Positions 1 through 6,939 of a stretch of DNA of 23,111 nucleotides are shown here, piece by piece (within the stretch, counting starts at the first letter, position 1; every line of letters starts with the position of its first letter). Origin of the DNA: an uncultured Atopobium sp. (lineage in GTDB: Bacteria; Actinomycetota; Coriobacteriia; Coriobacteriales; Atopobiaceae); the NCBI GenBank assembly GCA_916720465.1, contig CAKARF010000009.1, positions 1-23,111 on the forward strand. Direction: 5' to 3'. The notes under the pieces are model-generated. The model searched no databases. It saw only the letters and a program-made list of their open reading frames with translations, and was not told where the DNA came from. The translations under genes and the position numbers were made by a program.

Positions 1-2
1 CT

Positions 3-1640
3 CTGCGTCTTGCAAAGAGCTTCATCGAGGGCATCTCCGAGCAGCACGCCAATGAAGACGTAGCCGTTGAGCAGCTCAACGTTGCCACCATGGAAATCAA
101 GCCTTGCAAGGGATGCTTCCACTGCTGGAAGAACACGCCCGGTAAGTGCATTATGTCGGACGACGAAGAAACGGTCATTCAGAAGCAGCTTTGGGCCGAT
201 CTGGTTATTTGGAGCTTCCCGCTCTACTACTTCAACGTGCCTGGACTGCTGAAGAACCTGATTGATCGCCAGCTCCCCATGAGCCTGCCCTTCATGAGCG
301 ACGCAAATAGGGAATACGGGAGCGGTGCTCACGAGTCTCGCTACGATATGTCCGGCAAGAAGCACGTCCTAATTTCTACCTGCGGATTTTATTCTTCAGA
401 GGGCAATTACGACAGCGTTACCAAGATGTTTGACCACATTCTTGGCCAGGGCAACTATGAGAGCATTTTCTGCGGTCAGGGCGAGCTCTTCCGCGTAAAG
501 GAGCTTTCTGCACGCACCGATCAGTACCTTGCGCTTGTTAAAAAGGCTGGTACTGAGTATGCGCAGGGCGGCATTTCTGATCAGACAAAAGCCGAGCTCA
601 AAGTTTTGCTGTATCCAAAAGAGATGTTTGAGCAGATGGCGGATGCAAGCTGGGGAATTTCTCGCGATACAAGCGCTCAAAGTAGCAAAAACGCTGGCGA
701 GAAACCCGTTGAGCAGGTGCCGTTTGACCACATCTTCACCTCTCAGATGGCAGCTCTGTATGACAAGACGGCTTACGACGGCAGGGATCGAGTGCTTGAG
801 ATGAACTACACCGATCTTGGTCGTAGTTACCAGATTTTGCTGGGTAAAGACGGGAGCAAGGTTTTTACTGATGGCAGCCTTACTACCACCACAAAGCTCA
901 ACACTCCGTTTGAAGTTTGGCAGGCTATTTCTAGGGGAGAAATCAGCGGACCAGAAGCGCTGGGCAAGCACCTGTATACCGTTGAGGGCGATTTTTCCTT
1001 CATGATTGATTGGGACAAGTATTTTGGTCCTACGCCTGGCAGTCCAACTGAAGCTGCGCAGGACGCGTCAGCTGAAAAATCGGGCAGTGCGCAGAAAAAT
1101 CCACAGATGATTACGATGCTGCTTCCTTGGATTACCTTCTGGATCGCAACATCGTTTGACTCCCAGGTTGGCGCTATGATTACGCTGCTTGTTACTGCCT
1201 TGATGTCGCTGATTATGAGGAACTTCAAGTTCACCATCTGGGACAGAATCTCATTTGCCTTGGTTGGTGCATTGTCTGCGGGCGTTTTTATGAGCGGAAA
1301 TGGCGACAACAACCTCATTGTCAATTTGGGTTACCTGGCATTTGGACTTATGTGGCTTGCATCGTGCCTGACCAAAGAACCTCTCTGCGCTGCATACGTA
1401 AAGTATAGCTACGGTGGAGATAGTGCCTACAACAATCCGCTGTTCATGAAGACAAACTATATTTTGGCTGCATGTTGGGGTGCTATGTACGTTTTAACGG
1501 CAATTTGGAGCTGGTTTGCAGTTCAAAATGGTGTGGGCGGTATTTTGGTTATTGTGAATAACCTGGTTCCTATTGGAATGGGTCTGTTTACGGCGTGGTT
1601 CCAAAAGTGGTATCCAGCTAAGATGGCAAGTGGAAAGTAA
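3..1640 (+). CDS. Flavodoxin-fold NAD(P)H/FMN reductase - SCP2 - membrane fusion protein (5' partial)
   Basis: The reading frame is open from the first complete codon of the window. The first in-frame ATG (90) is internal to a fold already under way, so the gene starts upstream. The N-terminal part resembles NADPH-dependent FMN reductases/flavodoxins: the CKGCFHCW cysteine motif near 105-130 and the LVIWSFPLYYFNVPGLLKNLIDR segment region near 200-270 are typical. A middle segment (about 715-1020) looks like an SCP2 sterol-carrier-type domain, with the characteristic EISGPEAL and VEGDFSFM stretches. The C-terminal 170 residues (about 1110-1600) hold roughly six hydrophobic helices. The likely role is a membrane-tethered flavin-dependent oxidoreductase with a lipid- or hydrophobe-binding module, with unknown substrate. 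The domain calls rest on motif recognition only. The SCP2 and membrane parts are appended to a normally cytosolic soluble enzyme, which is unusual. One TGGCGAGAAACCC word lies inside the gene at 695-707. Confidence 0.75.
   Translation: MRLAKSFIEGISEQHANEDVAVEQLNVATMEIKPCKGCFHCWKNTPGKCIMSDDEETVIQKQLWADLVIWSFPLYYFNVPGLLKNLIDRQLPMSLPFMSDANREYGSGAHESRYDMSGKKHVLISTCGFYSSEGNYDSVTKMFDHILGQGNYESIFCGQGELFRVKELSARTDQYLALVKKAGTEYAQGGISDQTKAELKVLLYPKEMFEQMADASWGISRDTSAQSSKNAGEKPVEQVPFDHIFTSQMAALYDKTAYDGRDRVLEMNYTDLGRSYQILLGKDGSKVFTDGSLTTTTKLNTPFEVWQAISRGEISGPEALGKHLYTVEGDFSFMIDWDKYFGPTPGSPTEAAQDASAEKSGSAQKNPQMITMLLPWITFWIATSFDSQVGAMITLLVTALMSLIMRNFKFTIWDRISFALVGALSAGVFMSGNGDNNLIVNLGYLAFGLMWLASCLTKEPLCAAYVKYSYGGDSAYNNPLFMKTNYILAACWGAMYVLTAIWSWFAVQNGVGGILVIVNNLVPIGMGLFTAWFQKWYPAKMASGK
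695..707 (+). repeat. TGGCGAGAAACCC word, copy inside a gene
   Basis: Exact 13-base copy of the over-represented word, here within coding sequence between the reductase and SCP2 parts of the first gene. See the finding on this word for all positions. Confidence 0.7.
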
Positions 1641-1705
1641 AAATCAATAGGCGCGCTGCGTGTTGTAATTGCATAGCACATGTACGTCAAAAGAGAGCCA
1701 GCGTA

Positions 1706-1751
1706 TGAACTGCCTCCTATTTCTTGAACATAAGAAATGGGAGGTAGTTCA
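1706..1751. repeat. 46-base IS-end-like palindrome, copy 1
   Basis: It starts TGAACTGCCTCC and ends GGAGGTAGTTCA. The two 20-base arms pair with two wobble-type mismatches around a 6-base centre. The outer TGAACTG...CAGTTCA-like form and the purine-rich continuation resemble the terminal inverted repeats of IS3-family (IS150-group) elements placed head to head with nothing between them. This resemblance is from memory of the family and is tentative. Confidence 0.55.
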
Positions 1752-1989
1752 TATGCGGGTGATTATGATTCTGTAGCGTGTTAGCGTTGGCTTTGAGGCC
1801 TGGCCCACAAAATAGCGCAGCTTTGGTAGGTTCTGCCGAAGAATCGACATGTTCCTAATCAAGATAGCTAGGCAGCTAGGCGGTCGCACTGCCTGATATG
1901 CATCTCTATGCATAAACTTCATCTAATATGCTTAAACATGAATAGACTAATATAAGAAATTTAACTATCGATAAATTTAGTATCTACGG

Positions 1990-2120
1990 AACACACCTAT
2001 GACAGATATTCTGCACAATTGTGGCCATATTACACATCAAATGAAGATAATCTGCACGTTTGAGGCATTTTCAGTGTAATGTATACGTCTTTTTGACAGA
2101 TTATCTGTCATAGGTGTGTT
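1990..2120. mobile_element. 131-bp MITE-like element with 24-base terminal inverted repeats
   Basis: Positions 1990-2013 and the reverse complement of 2097-2120 agree at 23 of 24 bases (arm begins AACACACCTATGACAGAT). The interior has an extra near-copy of AGATAATCTGCAC at about 2044. There is no coding capacity. It abuts the second 46-base palindrome, which starts at 2122. The size and long terminal repeats fit a miniature inverted-repeat element, but no target duplication is visible. Confidence 0.55.
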
Positions 2121-2121
2121 T

Positions 2122-2167
2122 TGAACTGACTCCTATTTCTCGTGTCCAAGAAATGGGAGGCAGTTCA
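2122..2167. repeat. 46-base IS-end-like palindrome, copy 2
   Basis: It starts TGAACTGACTCC and ends GGAGGCAGTTCA, and is the same length as the copy at 1706-1751. The arms match at 17 of 20 positions. Its right half is the inverted partner of the left half of copy 1. Confidence 0.55.
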
Positions 2168-2185
2168 TACGCTGGCTCTCTTTTT

Positions 2186-2198
2186 GGGTTTCTCGCCA
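2186..2198 (-). repeat. TGGCGAGAAACCC word, intergenic copy
   Basis: Exact 13-base word on the minus strand, just outside the right arm of the large inverted repeat and upstream of the small membrane-protein gene. Confidence 0.7.
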
Positions 2199-2236
2199 TT
2201 TTGCTTTACTATAGCCACATAAGGAGATGATGCGCC

Positions 2237-2560
2237 ATGAACAAAGCAGCTCAAGTAATCAAAAACCTTTCACAGGGATTTTTAATTTCAGGTATTTTAA
2301 GTGCACTCATGGGCGCATACTACCTGTTCGCTAAGGCAGGGCTTCCTTTGCAGGATCCTCCGCTGGCGCTCAAAATTCAATACGAGATTGACTTTGGCGT
2401 TGGCGAGAAAATGTTTATGTTAGGTATAACCTGCCTGTTTATCGGCTGCGTTGGTTATACCATTGCGTGGATTTGCTCCAAGACAGAAAAAGTTCAAGAG
2501 CCAGATAATCACCAAGCTGGTAGACCTTCTCGCCCTGGCGGAGCAAACTCAGGCGAGTGA
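2237..2560 (+). CDS. Small two-helix membrane protein, function unknown
   Basis: The 107-residue protein has a good ribosome site, AAGGAG at 2220-2225, before the ATG. Two hydrophobic segments (about residues 13-33 and 55-80) predict two membrane helices, with a short loop between them containing the charged stretch YEIDFGVGEK. The C-terminal 25 residues are hydrophilic and rich in Pro, Gly and Asn (HQAGRPSRPGGANSGE). I do not recognise the family. It stands alone, with repeats upstream and about 250 gene-free bases downstream, so no operon partner indicates its job. Confidence 0.7.
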   Translation: MNKAAQVIKNLSQGFLISGILSALMGAYYLFAKAGLPLQDPPLALKIQYEIDFGVGEKMFMLGITCLFIGCVGYTIAWICSKTEKVQEPDNHQAGRPSRPGGANSGE

Positions 2561-2810
2561 GCAGAGGCTCGCGGACCGAGGCTGCGGACTGATTGCGGCG
2601 TCTTAAAGCGCGACGGCTCAATTCATGTTCGTAGTCAGCAGATGCGGCGCGGATACAAAAATTTGAACTATTTTCAAAACAGTACTGTCCATGTGAACTG
2701 TACTATTTATCAGCTAAATTCACTTTTAATTGAATACTAATTTCTCTTATGTTTTGGCTATTAATTTGTAAGAAAAAATAGCTGTAATATGCACATCTTT
2801 TTGAGGGGCC

Positions 2811-4877
2811 ATCAAAAAAAGTTTTCTTAAGAGAATCTCAGTCTTTCTCACCATGGTTGTGGCATGCCTGTTTATGTCTATTAACACAGCTCAGGCACTT
2901 GATCGCCAGAAAGACGATAGTGATCTTACCCAGATCAACATTTACCAGTTCACGCTGACCAGAGACAACATGACTGTTCTTTCGCAGGGAACTGGCGTTA
3001 AGCGTGTAGAGATTCCTGCTTCTGATACAGGCAGACTGCCTTCAACCGCTTTTGTTGTTCAGCCAACTAAAGACGGTTCCAACCAGCAGTATGCTCAGCC
3101 TCTTTCGCTGAAGTTCTCTAACGCTGGTACTGTTGATGGCAAGGACGTTGACGTCTATGTCACCATTAACTCGCTGGACCTTACCCTTAAGAATGCCAAC
3201 GCAGATTACAACAACCCTAATAAGACCGACGTTGCATTCTTGACCGTTGATGAGAACTGGGGAACTAAGTCCTTCCAGATTATGAACTACATTGACGTGA
3301 ATCACCCCAGCTACATTGCTGATATGTTCAGGTCCTATGAAATCAACGCAAACGTGACTGTAGAGCTTAAGTACACCGATGGCACCCCTTGTGACCTCAA
3401 GCTTGTTATGCAGCCAAGCGATATTGACGTTGTCGGTGATACCGGCGCAAACGAGACCTTCTCGCTTATTAACGCCAATAGCACCTTCGACAGCATTGTT
3501 ATGAACAACAGGAACATTCTTGTTGAGAGCACTAGCGGCAACAATATTACCTGGAATCCTGTTCGTGGTACCTCTGGTCCTGATCAGGAGAAGAACCTTG
3601 CAGGTTTTGCTGTTAAGTCCAAGTCAAACAGCATGACATTTGAGTCCACCAGCGCAGCTACCAGCGGCAGCCTTTTTGGCGTATACACTGAGGCAATTAC
3701 TCCAGCTCCTGTAAAGGCTGTTGATCCTGAGCAGGCTCCTGCTAAGGCTGGAGAAACCATTACGTATACCGGTACCTTTACGCTGCCAAGGCAGGGCATT
3801 GATACCATCGGCAAGATTAAGTCGATGAGCATGGTTGATACCTTTGACGAGCGTCTTGATTTCCAGAGCCTCACCGTAAGCTTTGACGGCCAGATCCTAA
3901 CCGAGGGCACTGACTATACCGTTTCTGTTGATGGACAGAAGGTTACGGTCAACATCAAGGATCACCTACTCACCAAGGCAAATGGCGGCAAGAAGTTTGT
4001 TATTACCTACAAGACTGTTACCAACAGCAAGGTAGAGACTGATGGCTCCAACATTGATAACGAGCTTACACAGGTTGTCGACGGCAACGTTGCTCACTCC
4101 AATAAAGTAACCACTGAGCTTCTGTACGAGAAGACCCACGAGTTTGTTAGTGGTACTCCTAACAGGGAGCTTCCTCAGGAGGTCCTGGATTTGCTTCCTG
4201 GTAAGCAGACCAGAATTCCTAACGGAACCACCGTTACCCCTGATCAGCCACTTGGCGGCATTACTCGTGTTGAAACTCCAGATGGAACTTGGGTATTCAT
4301 TGGATACGATCACGATTCCGAGGTCATTGACCATAAGAACGCTCACTTCATTGGCGTTTGGGTAGTCCTGCCTCAGCCAAAGAAGGACGTCCTGGACGGT
4401 CAGGGTAACTCCATCGACGGCAACAAGGTAACTGCTGGTCAGGTGCTTACGTACTCCGTAACTTACACCAACACCACCAACACCGCTCGCGATGTCACCA
4501 TCACCGATGTCATCCCAGAGCACACAACTTACGTTGATGGCTCCGCTGATAACGGAGGCACCTACGACCCAGCTACGCGCACCGTAACCTGGACTCAGAA
4601 CGTTGCTTCGGGCGACACGCTCACCGTTACCTTCCAGGTCAAGGTCAACAAGGGCGAGAAGGACGTCACGGTTGTAAACACTGCCCACGTCAGCGATGGT
4701 CTAATTGACACAGATACCAACACCACCACCAACCCTGTTGTTCCTAAGCCTCGCAAGTCCCGCACTCCTTACACTGGCGACGACGCACTGCAGAATACGC
4801 TGATGTTTGCTATTGCAGGCGGCGCAGCGGTTCTCTTTGCACTGGGCACCCTCAAGCTTCACGCAGCTAGGAACTAA
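2811..4877 (+). CDS. Wall-anchored surface protein with SHIRT and isopeptide/DUF11-type domains
   Basis: The first in-frame ATG is at 2853, but the frame runs open from 2805. Residues encoded from 2811 (IKKSFLKRISVFLTMVVACL...) supply the positive n-region missing from the ATG form, so the signal peptide probably starts upstream at a non-ATG codon or across the A7 run at 2814-2820. I place the 5' end at 2811 provisionally. Numbering from the ATG at 2853, an N-terminal adhesin-like region is followed by a fimbrial D2/isopeptide-like domain at about residues 290-420, a SHIRT domain at about 428-505 (EFVSGTPNRELP through FIGVWVV), and a DUF11-like repeat at about 510-630. The C-terminus is a sorting signal: TPYTGD, a hydrophobic helix, then HAARN. 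The motif lacks the usual Leu-Pro start (TPYTG, not LPXTG). The likely role is adhesion or interaction with host or other bacteria at the cell surface. A strong terminator follows. Confidence 0.8.
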   Translation: MKKSFLKRISVFLTMVVACLFMSINTAQALDRQKDDSDLTQINIYQFTLTRDNMTVLSQGTGVKRVEIPASDTGRLPSTAFVVQPTKDGSNQQYAQPLSLKFSNAGTVDGKDVDVYVTINSLDLTLKNANADYNNPNKTDVAFLTVDENWGTKSFQIMNYIDVNHPSYIADMFRSYEINANVTVELKYTDGTPCDLKLVMQPSDIDVVGDTGANETFSLINANSTFDSIVMNNRNILVESTSGNNITWNPVRGTSGPDQEKNLAGFAVKSKSNSMTFESTSAATSGSLFGVYTEAITPAPVKAVDPEQAPAKAGETITYTGTFTLPRQGIDTIGKIKSMSMVDTFDERLDFQSLTVSFDGQILTEGTDYTVSVDGQKVTVNIKDHLLTKANGGKKFVITYKTVTNSKVETDGSNIDNELTQVVDGNVAHSNKVTTELLYEKTHEFVSGTPNRELPQEVLDLLPGKQTRIPNGTTVTPDQPLGGITRVETPDGTWVFIGYDHDSEVIDHKNAHFIGVWVVLPQPKKDVLDGQGNSIDGNKVTAGQVLTYSVTYTNTTNTARDVTITDVIPEHTTYVDGSADNGGTYDPATRTVTWTQNVASGDTLTVTFQVKVNKGEKDVTVVNTAHVSDGLIDTDTNTTTNPVVPKPRKSRTPYTGDDALQNTLMFAIAGGAAVLFALGTLKLHAARN

Positions 4878-4945
4878 GCTGCAGCGAGGTTGATGCTCGC
4901 AGGTATGGTGCGTGGAAGCCACAGATTTAATACGCAGTAACTTCA

Positions 4946-4975
4946 AGCCGCTCTCATTTTGAGGGCGGCTTTTTG
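4946..4975 (+). terminator. Rho-independent terminator of the surface-protein gene
   Basis: The stem AGCCGCTCTC / GAGGGCGGCT (10 pairs, one wobble) closes an ATTTT loop and is followed by a T run. Confidence 0.85.
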
Positions 4976-5246
4976 TGTAGACGCTCGTGGGCGTACACGC
5001 TTGTGAGCGTGTACGATCGCGTTCGTGCTCGGGGTCGCGCAAAGCGCCGTTCAAGCGCAAGAACGGTATCCGAAGCGCAAAGAATGCACTTCACACACCA
5101 GTTAGTGCATTTGAGTGACATGAGGTCTCACATAAGAGTTGCAACCGTTATTCTAAAGATGCCTTAAGGCAAGGAGACAAGCGGGGTGCAGTTCCGCTAC
5201 AGCAAGAAAACGAAACGTTTGGTCAAGTAAGTTGTTTGGATGTGCC
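4976..5246. other. Intergenic stretch upstream of the LytTR gene
   Basis: It holds a perfect 10-bp hairpin CGTACACGCT-TGTG-AGCGTGTACG at 4992-5015 without a T tail, and a 7-bp inverted repeat ATGCACT...AGTGCAT near 5084-5110. Weak LytTR-type half sites (GTT cores at 5101 and 5147) are present but not spaced like a known pair, so I do not call an operator. No gene is seen. Confidence 0.4.
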
Positions 5247-5693
5247 ATGGAAATTCGAGTGGTTGAAGAAAAAGGTCGCGCGCAAATCGAGGTGACCATC
5301 TTGAGCGGCCCCGATGACCCGCGCGTTTCGGGAATTGTCCGTCAGCTCCAGATGGTTGACGGAAAGATGACCGGATACGTTCCCGGCACCATCAACAGGC
5401 GCGTCGTTCTTCTCGCGGATGTGTCATGGATCCAAACGGACGGAAACGTGACGCTGATTCACCTGGTAAACGGCGAGACGCTAGAAAGTTCTAGCCGCCT
5501 GACCGAGCTTGAGGATGCCTTGAAAGATACAGCATTTGTGCGCACTTCTCGACAGGAACTGGTCAATTTGGACCACGTTACGGGTATCAAACCTGCAGGT
5601 TCCGGCCGCATGTTGCTGTCGCTTGGCGAGAAAACCCTTGTTGCTTCAAGAAAGTATGCTGCCGAAATCAAACGACGTATTGGAATTGTGTAG
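5247..5693 (+). CDS. LytTR-family DNA-binding response regulator (stand-alone)
   Basis: The ATG at 5247 gives a 148-residue protein. An in-frame TTG at 5232 is possible but adds only five residues. The C-terminal two thirds is a LytTR DNA-binding domain: IQTDGNVTLIHLVNGETLESSSRL, then FVRTSRQELVNLDHVTGI, then the terminal LVASRKYAAEIKRRIG. There is no receiver domain, so it is of the small LytTR type that is controlled by a membrane partner instead of a histidine kinase. The next gene, 122 bases downstream, encodes a DUF3021 membrane protein, the usual partner in such LytTR regulatory systems. Together they probably sense an envelope or population signal and control their own locus plus other targets. 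The Shine-Dalgarno site is weak. Confidence 0.85.
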   Translation: MEIRVVEEKGRAQIEVTILSGPDDPRVSGIVRQLQMVDGKMTGYVPGTINRRVVLLADVSWIQTDGNVTLIHLVNGETLESSSRLTELEDALKDTAFVRTSRQELVNLDHVTGIKPAGSGRMLLSLGEKTLVASRKYAAEIKRRIGIV

Positions 5694-5815
5694 GGGATAG
5701 AGGTTTTTCTCGCGCGTCGCAACTTCAAGCAGCACTCAACAGCACCAAGACCGCCGCTTAGCAGCACCCAAACCAACCACTTTAACGGCATCTTTACCCC
5801 AGAGAAGGGAACATC

Positions 5816-6331
5816 ATGGAACGCAACGAATCACAAAACTGGCAAGAAACTGAGCGAGAGACTCAGCGAGAATTTGACGAGGGACTCAATAAAACAGTAG
5901 GTCAAATTATGTGCAAAGGCATTTCTTCTGGAGCGCTATGTTTTACCGGCATCTCGCTTGTGTATGGCGTCATTGCGCTGGCAATCAATTATGGTGACAG
6001 GCAAAATAACATCACGCTTCTCACGTTGATTGCTGCGGGTGTGTGCTCAGGTGTTTACCAGCAGATTTGGTTCAATTATCAACCTCTGATTACCAAACTC
6101 AGCTACCTTCAAAGGTTCCTTGGCTTCAACGTTTGCCTGTTCCCAACGCTTGTGGTGATGGCGCTTATTGGTGGGTGGGTTCCTAATATGGCGCAGGCTT
6201 GGATGTCATTTACCGCACTGTACCTGGTCATTCTTCTGGTAACTACCCTGATTTTCAACGCCATGTTCAAGAAAGAGGAGCAGAAATACAAGGCTGCTTT
6301 CGAGAAGTACCAGGCATCTCGCCGCGCGTAA
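5816..6331 (+). CDS. DUF3021-family membrane protein, LytTR partner
   Basis: The ATG is preceded by AGAAGGGAA. The 171-residue protein has a charged N-terminus rich in Glu and Gln, then four hydrophobic segments (about residues 35-58, 66-85, 103-122 and 130-150) and a basic tail ending EKYQASRRA. This layout matches DUF3021 proteins encoded beside LytTR regulators, where the membrane protein is thought to restrain the regulator. A 35-codon fragment of a second member of this family lies at 22808-22915, which aligns without gaps to residues 137-171 here (21 of 35 identical). A strong terminator follows at 6423. Confidence 0.8.
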   Translation: MERNESQNWQETERETQREFDEGLNKTVGQIMCKGISSGALCFTGISLVYGVIALAINYGDRQNNITLLTLIAAGVCSGVYQQIWFNYQPLITKLSYLQRFLGFNVCLFPTLVVMALIGGWVPNMAQAWMSFTALYLVILLVTTLIFNAMFKKEEQKYKAAFEKYQASRRA

Positions 6332-6422
6332 AGTCGCAGGTTGATCGCGCGGGACAGCTCTACCTGGCCGTACGATTGCTCGGCTAGGCTGTGTACGTGC
6401 AGCTACATGTATCTAAATTGAC

Positions 6423-6460
6423 AGAGAGTCCGCATCATCGTGCGGACTCTCTGCATTTTT
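6423..6460 (+). terminator. Rho-independent terminator after DUF3021 gene
   Basis: A perfect 12-bp stem AGAGAGTCCGCA / TGCGGACTCTCT with a 6-base loop, followed by GCATTTTT. Confidence 0.85.
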
Positions 6461-6570
6461 AGCAATGCAGTTTATTGACGGCGAAGGCACAATAAAAACC
6501 AGGTTAATCGCGTATGCGGAAAACCGTGGCAGCTTGCTCAGAACCGTGTCGGTTCGAACAAATCGACTTC

Positions 6571-6744
6571 GTAGATTTTTCAGTGTCGATTGATCCAAAA
6601 CCCGGGTAATTATGTGTCCAGTCAATCCAAAAGTGGGGTAATTATGTGCCGAAAGGCACATAATTACGTGGGCTTTGGATCAAAATCGTTCTTCTCGACA
6701 CATAATTAGTGCACTTTTGGATTAATCGATCTCCAAAAATCTAC
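6571..6744. mobile_element. 174-bp palindromic intergenic element, copy A
   Basis: The ends are near-inverted repeats of about 31 bases (GTAGATTTTT...AAAAATCTAC). The centre is a perfect hairpin GTAATTATGTGCC-GAAA-GGCACATAATTAC at 6638-6667. TAATTATGTG and its complement recur four times, and GATCCAAAA-type words recur between them, so the whole element can fold into one long cruciform. A second copy of equal length is at 10278-10451 and differs at only 9 positions. It has no transposase and no real gene. It fits a MITE or REP/BIME-like intergenic repeat. Confidence 0.8.
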
Positions 6745-6759
6745 AGACGCCAGCGTGAT

Positions 6760-6786
6760 GCACATAATTGCGTCGGTTTTGGATCA
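6760..6786. repeat. Degenerate part-copy of the 174-bp element
   Basis: GCACATAATT...GGTTTTGGATCA follows the same order as the right-centre part of the 174-bp element, only 16 bases after copy A ends. It is probably a decayed remnant. Confidence 0.4.
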
Positions 6787-6850
6787 TGCGGGCAATCAAA
6801 AGCGGGCGTCCTTCTAGAAATCCACGATAATCAGCACGTAAAAGCTCGGC

Positions 6851-6896
6851 CTTGCGAGAAGACCGAGCCCTTGCGAGAAGACCGAGCTCTTGCGAG
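6851..6896. repeat. 19-bp tandem repeat, 2.4 units
   Basis: The unit CTTGCGAGAAGACCGAGCY occurs twice in full and once in part. It contains GCGAGAA, one base off the over-represented TGGCGAGAA word. Confidence 0.6.
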
Positions 6897-6939
6897 TCGT
6901 ATCTGACCTGCGCGTCTGTCGCGCGTCCGACGGTCGCGC

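Larger units (their letters stand above)
1689..2184. repeat. 37-base inverted repeat bracketing a 496-bp segment
   Basis: The arm at 1689-1725 and the reverse complement of 2148-2184 agree at 36 of 37 positions (the mismatch is at 1718). Each arm also forms one half of a local 46-base palindrome. The segment between the arms has no transposase, so it could be a non-autonomous element, a deleted insertion sequence, or two small elements inserted in opposite orientation. Confidence 0.7.
1641..2236. other. Gene-free stretch made of nested repeats
   Basis: No credible coding region is seen. The stretch contains a 37-base outer inverted repeat, two 46-base palindromes, an inner 131-bp inverted-repeat element and one TGGCGAGAAACCC word. 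The segment between about 1752 and 1989 shows nothing recognisable. It is AT-rich after 1890 and has no convincing terminator after the upstream gene. Confidence 0.6.
6332..6939. other. Gene-free stretch with terminator, palindromic element and tandem repeat
   Basis: No coding region is supported. It contains the terminator at 6423-6460, one copy of the 174-bp palindromic element, a degenerate part-copy at 6760-6786 and a 19-bp tandem repeat at 6851-6896. Small open frames inside are products of the palindrome. Confidence 0.6.

Noticed and set aside
3966..4688. 240-codon open frame on the minus strand inside the surface-protein gene
   Set aside because: It is fully antisense to a well-supported gene, has no ribosome site and no recognisable motif. 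It arises from the Thr/Val/Asn-rich codons of the real gene.
4992..5015. Perfect 10-bp hairpin as a second terminator
   Set aside because: It has no T run on either side, and the strong terminator at 4946-4975 already serves the upstream gene.
5085..5160. LytTR-type binding sites upstream of the LytTR gene
   Set aside because: The half-site matches are 8 of 9 at best and not spaced 12-13 bases apart as known pairs are.
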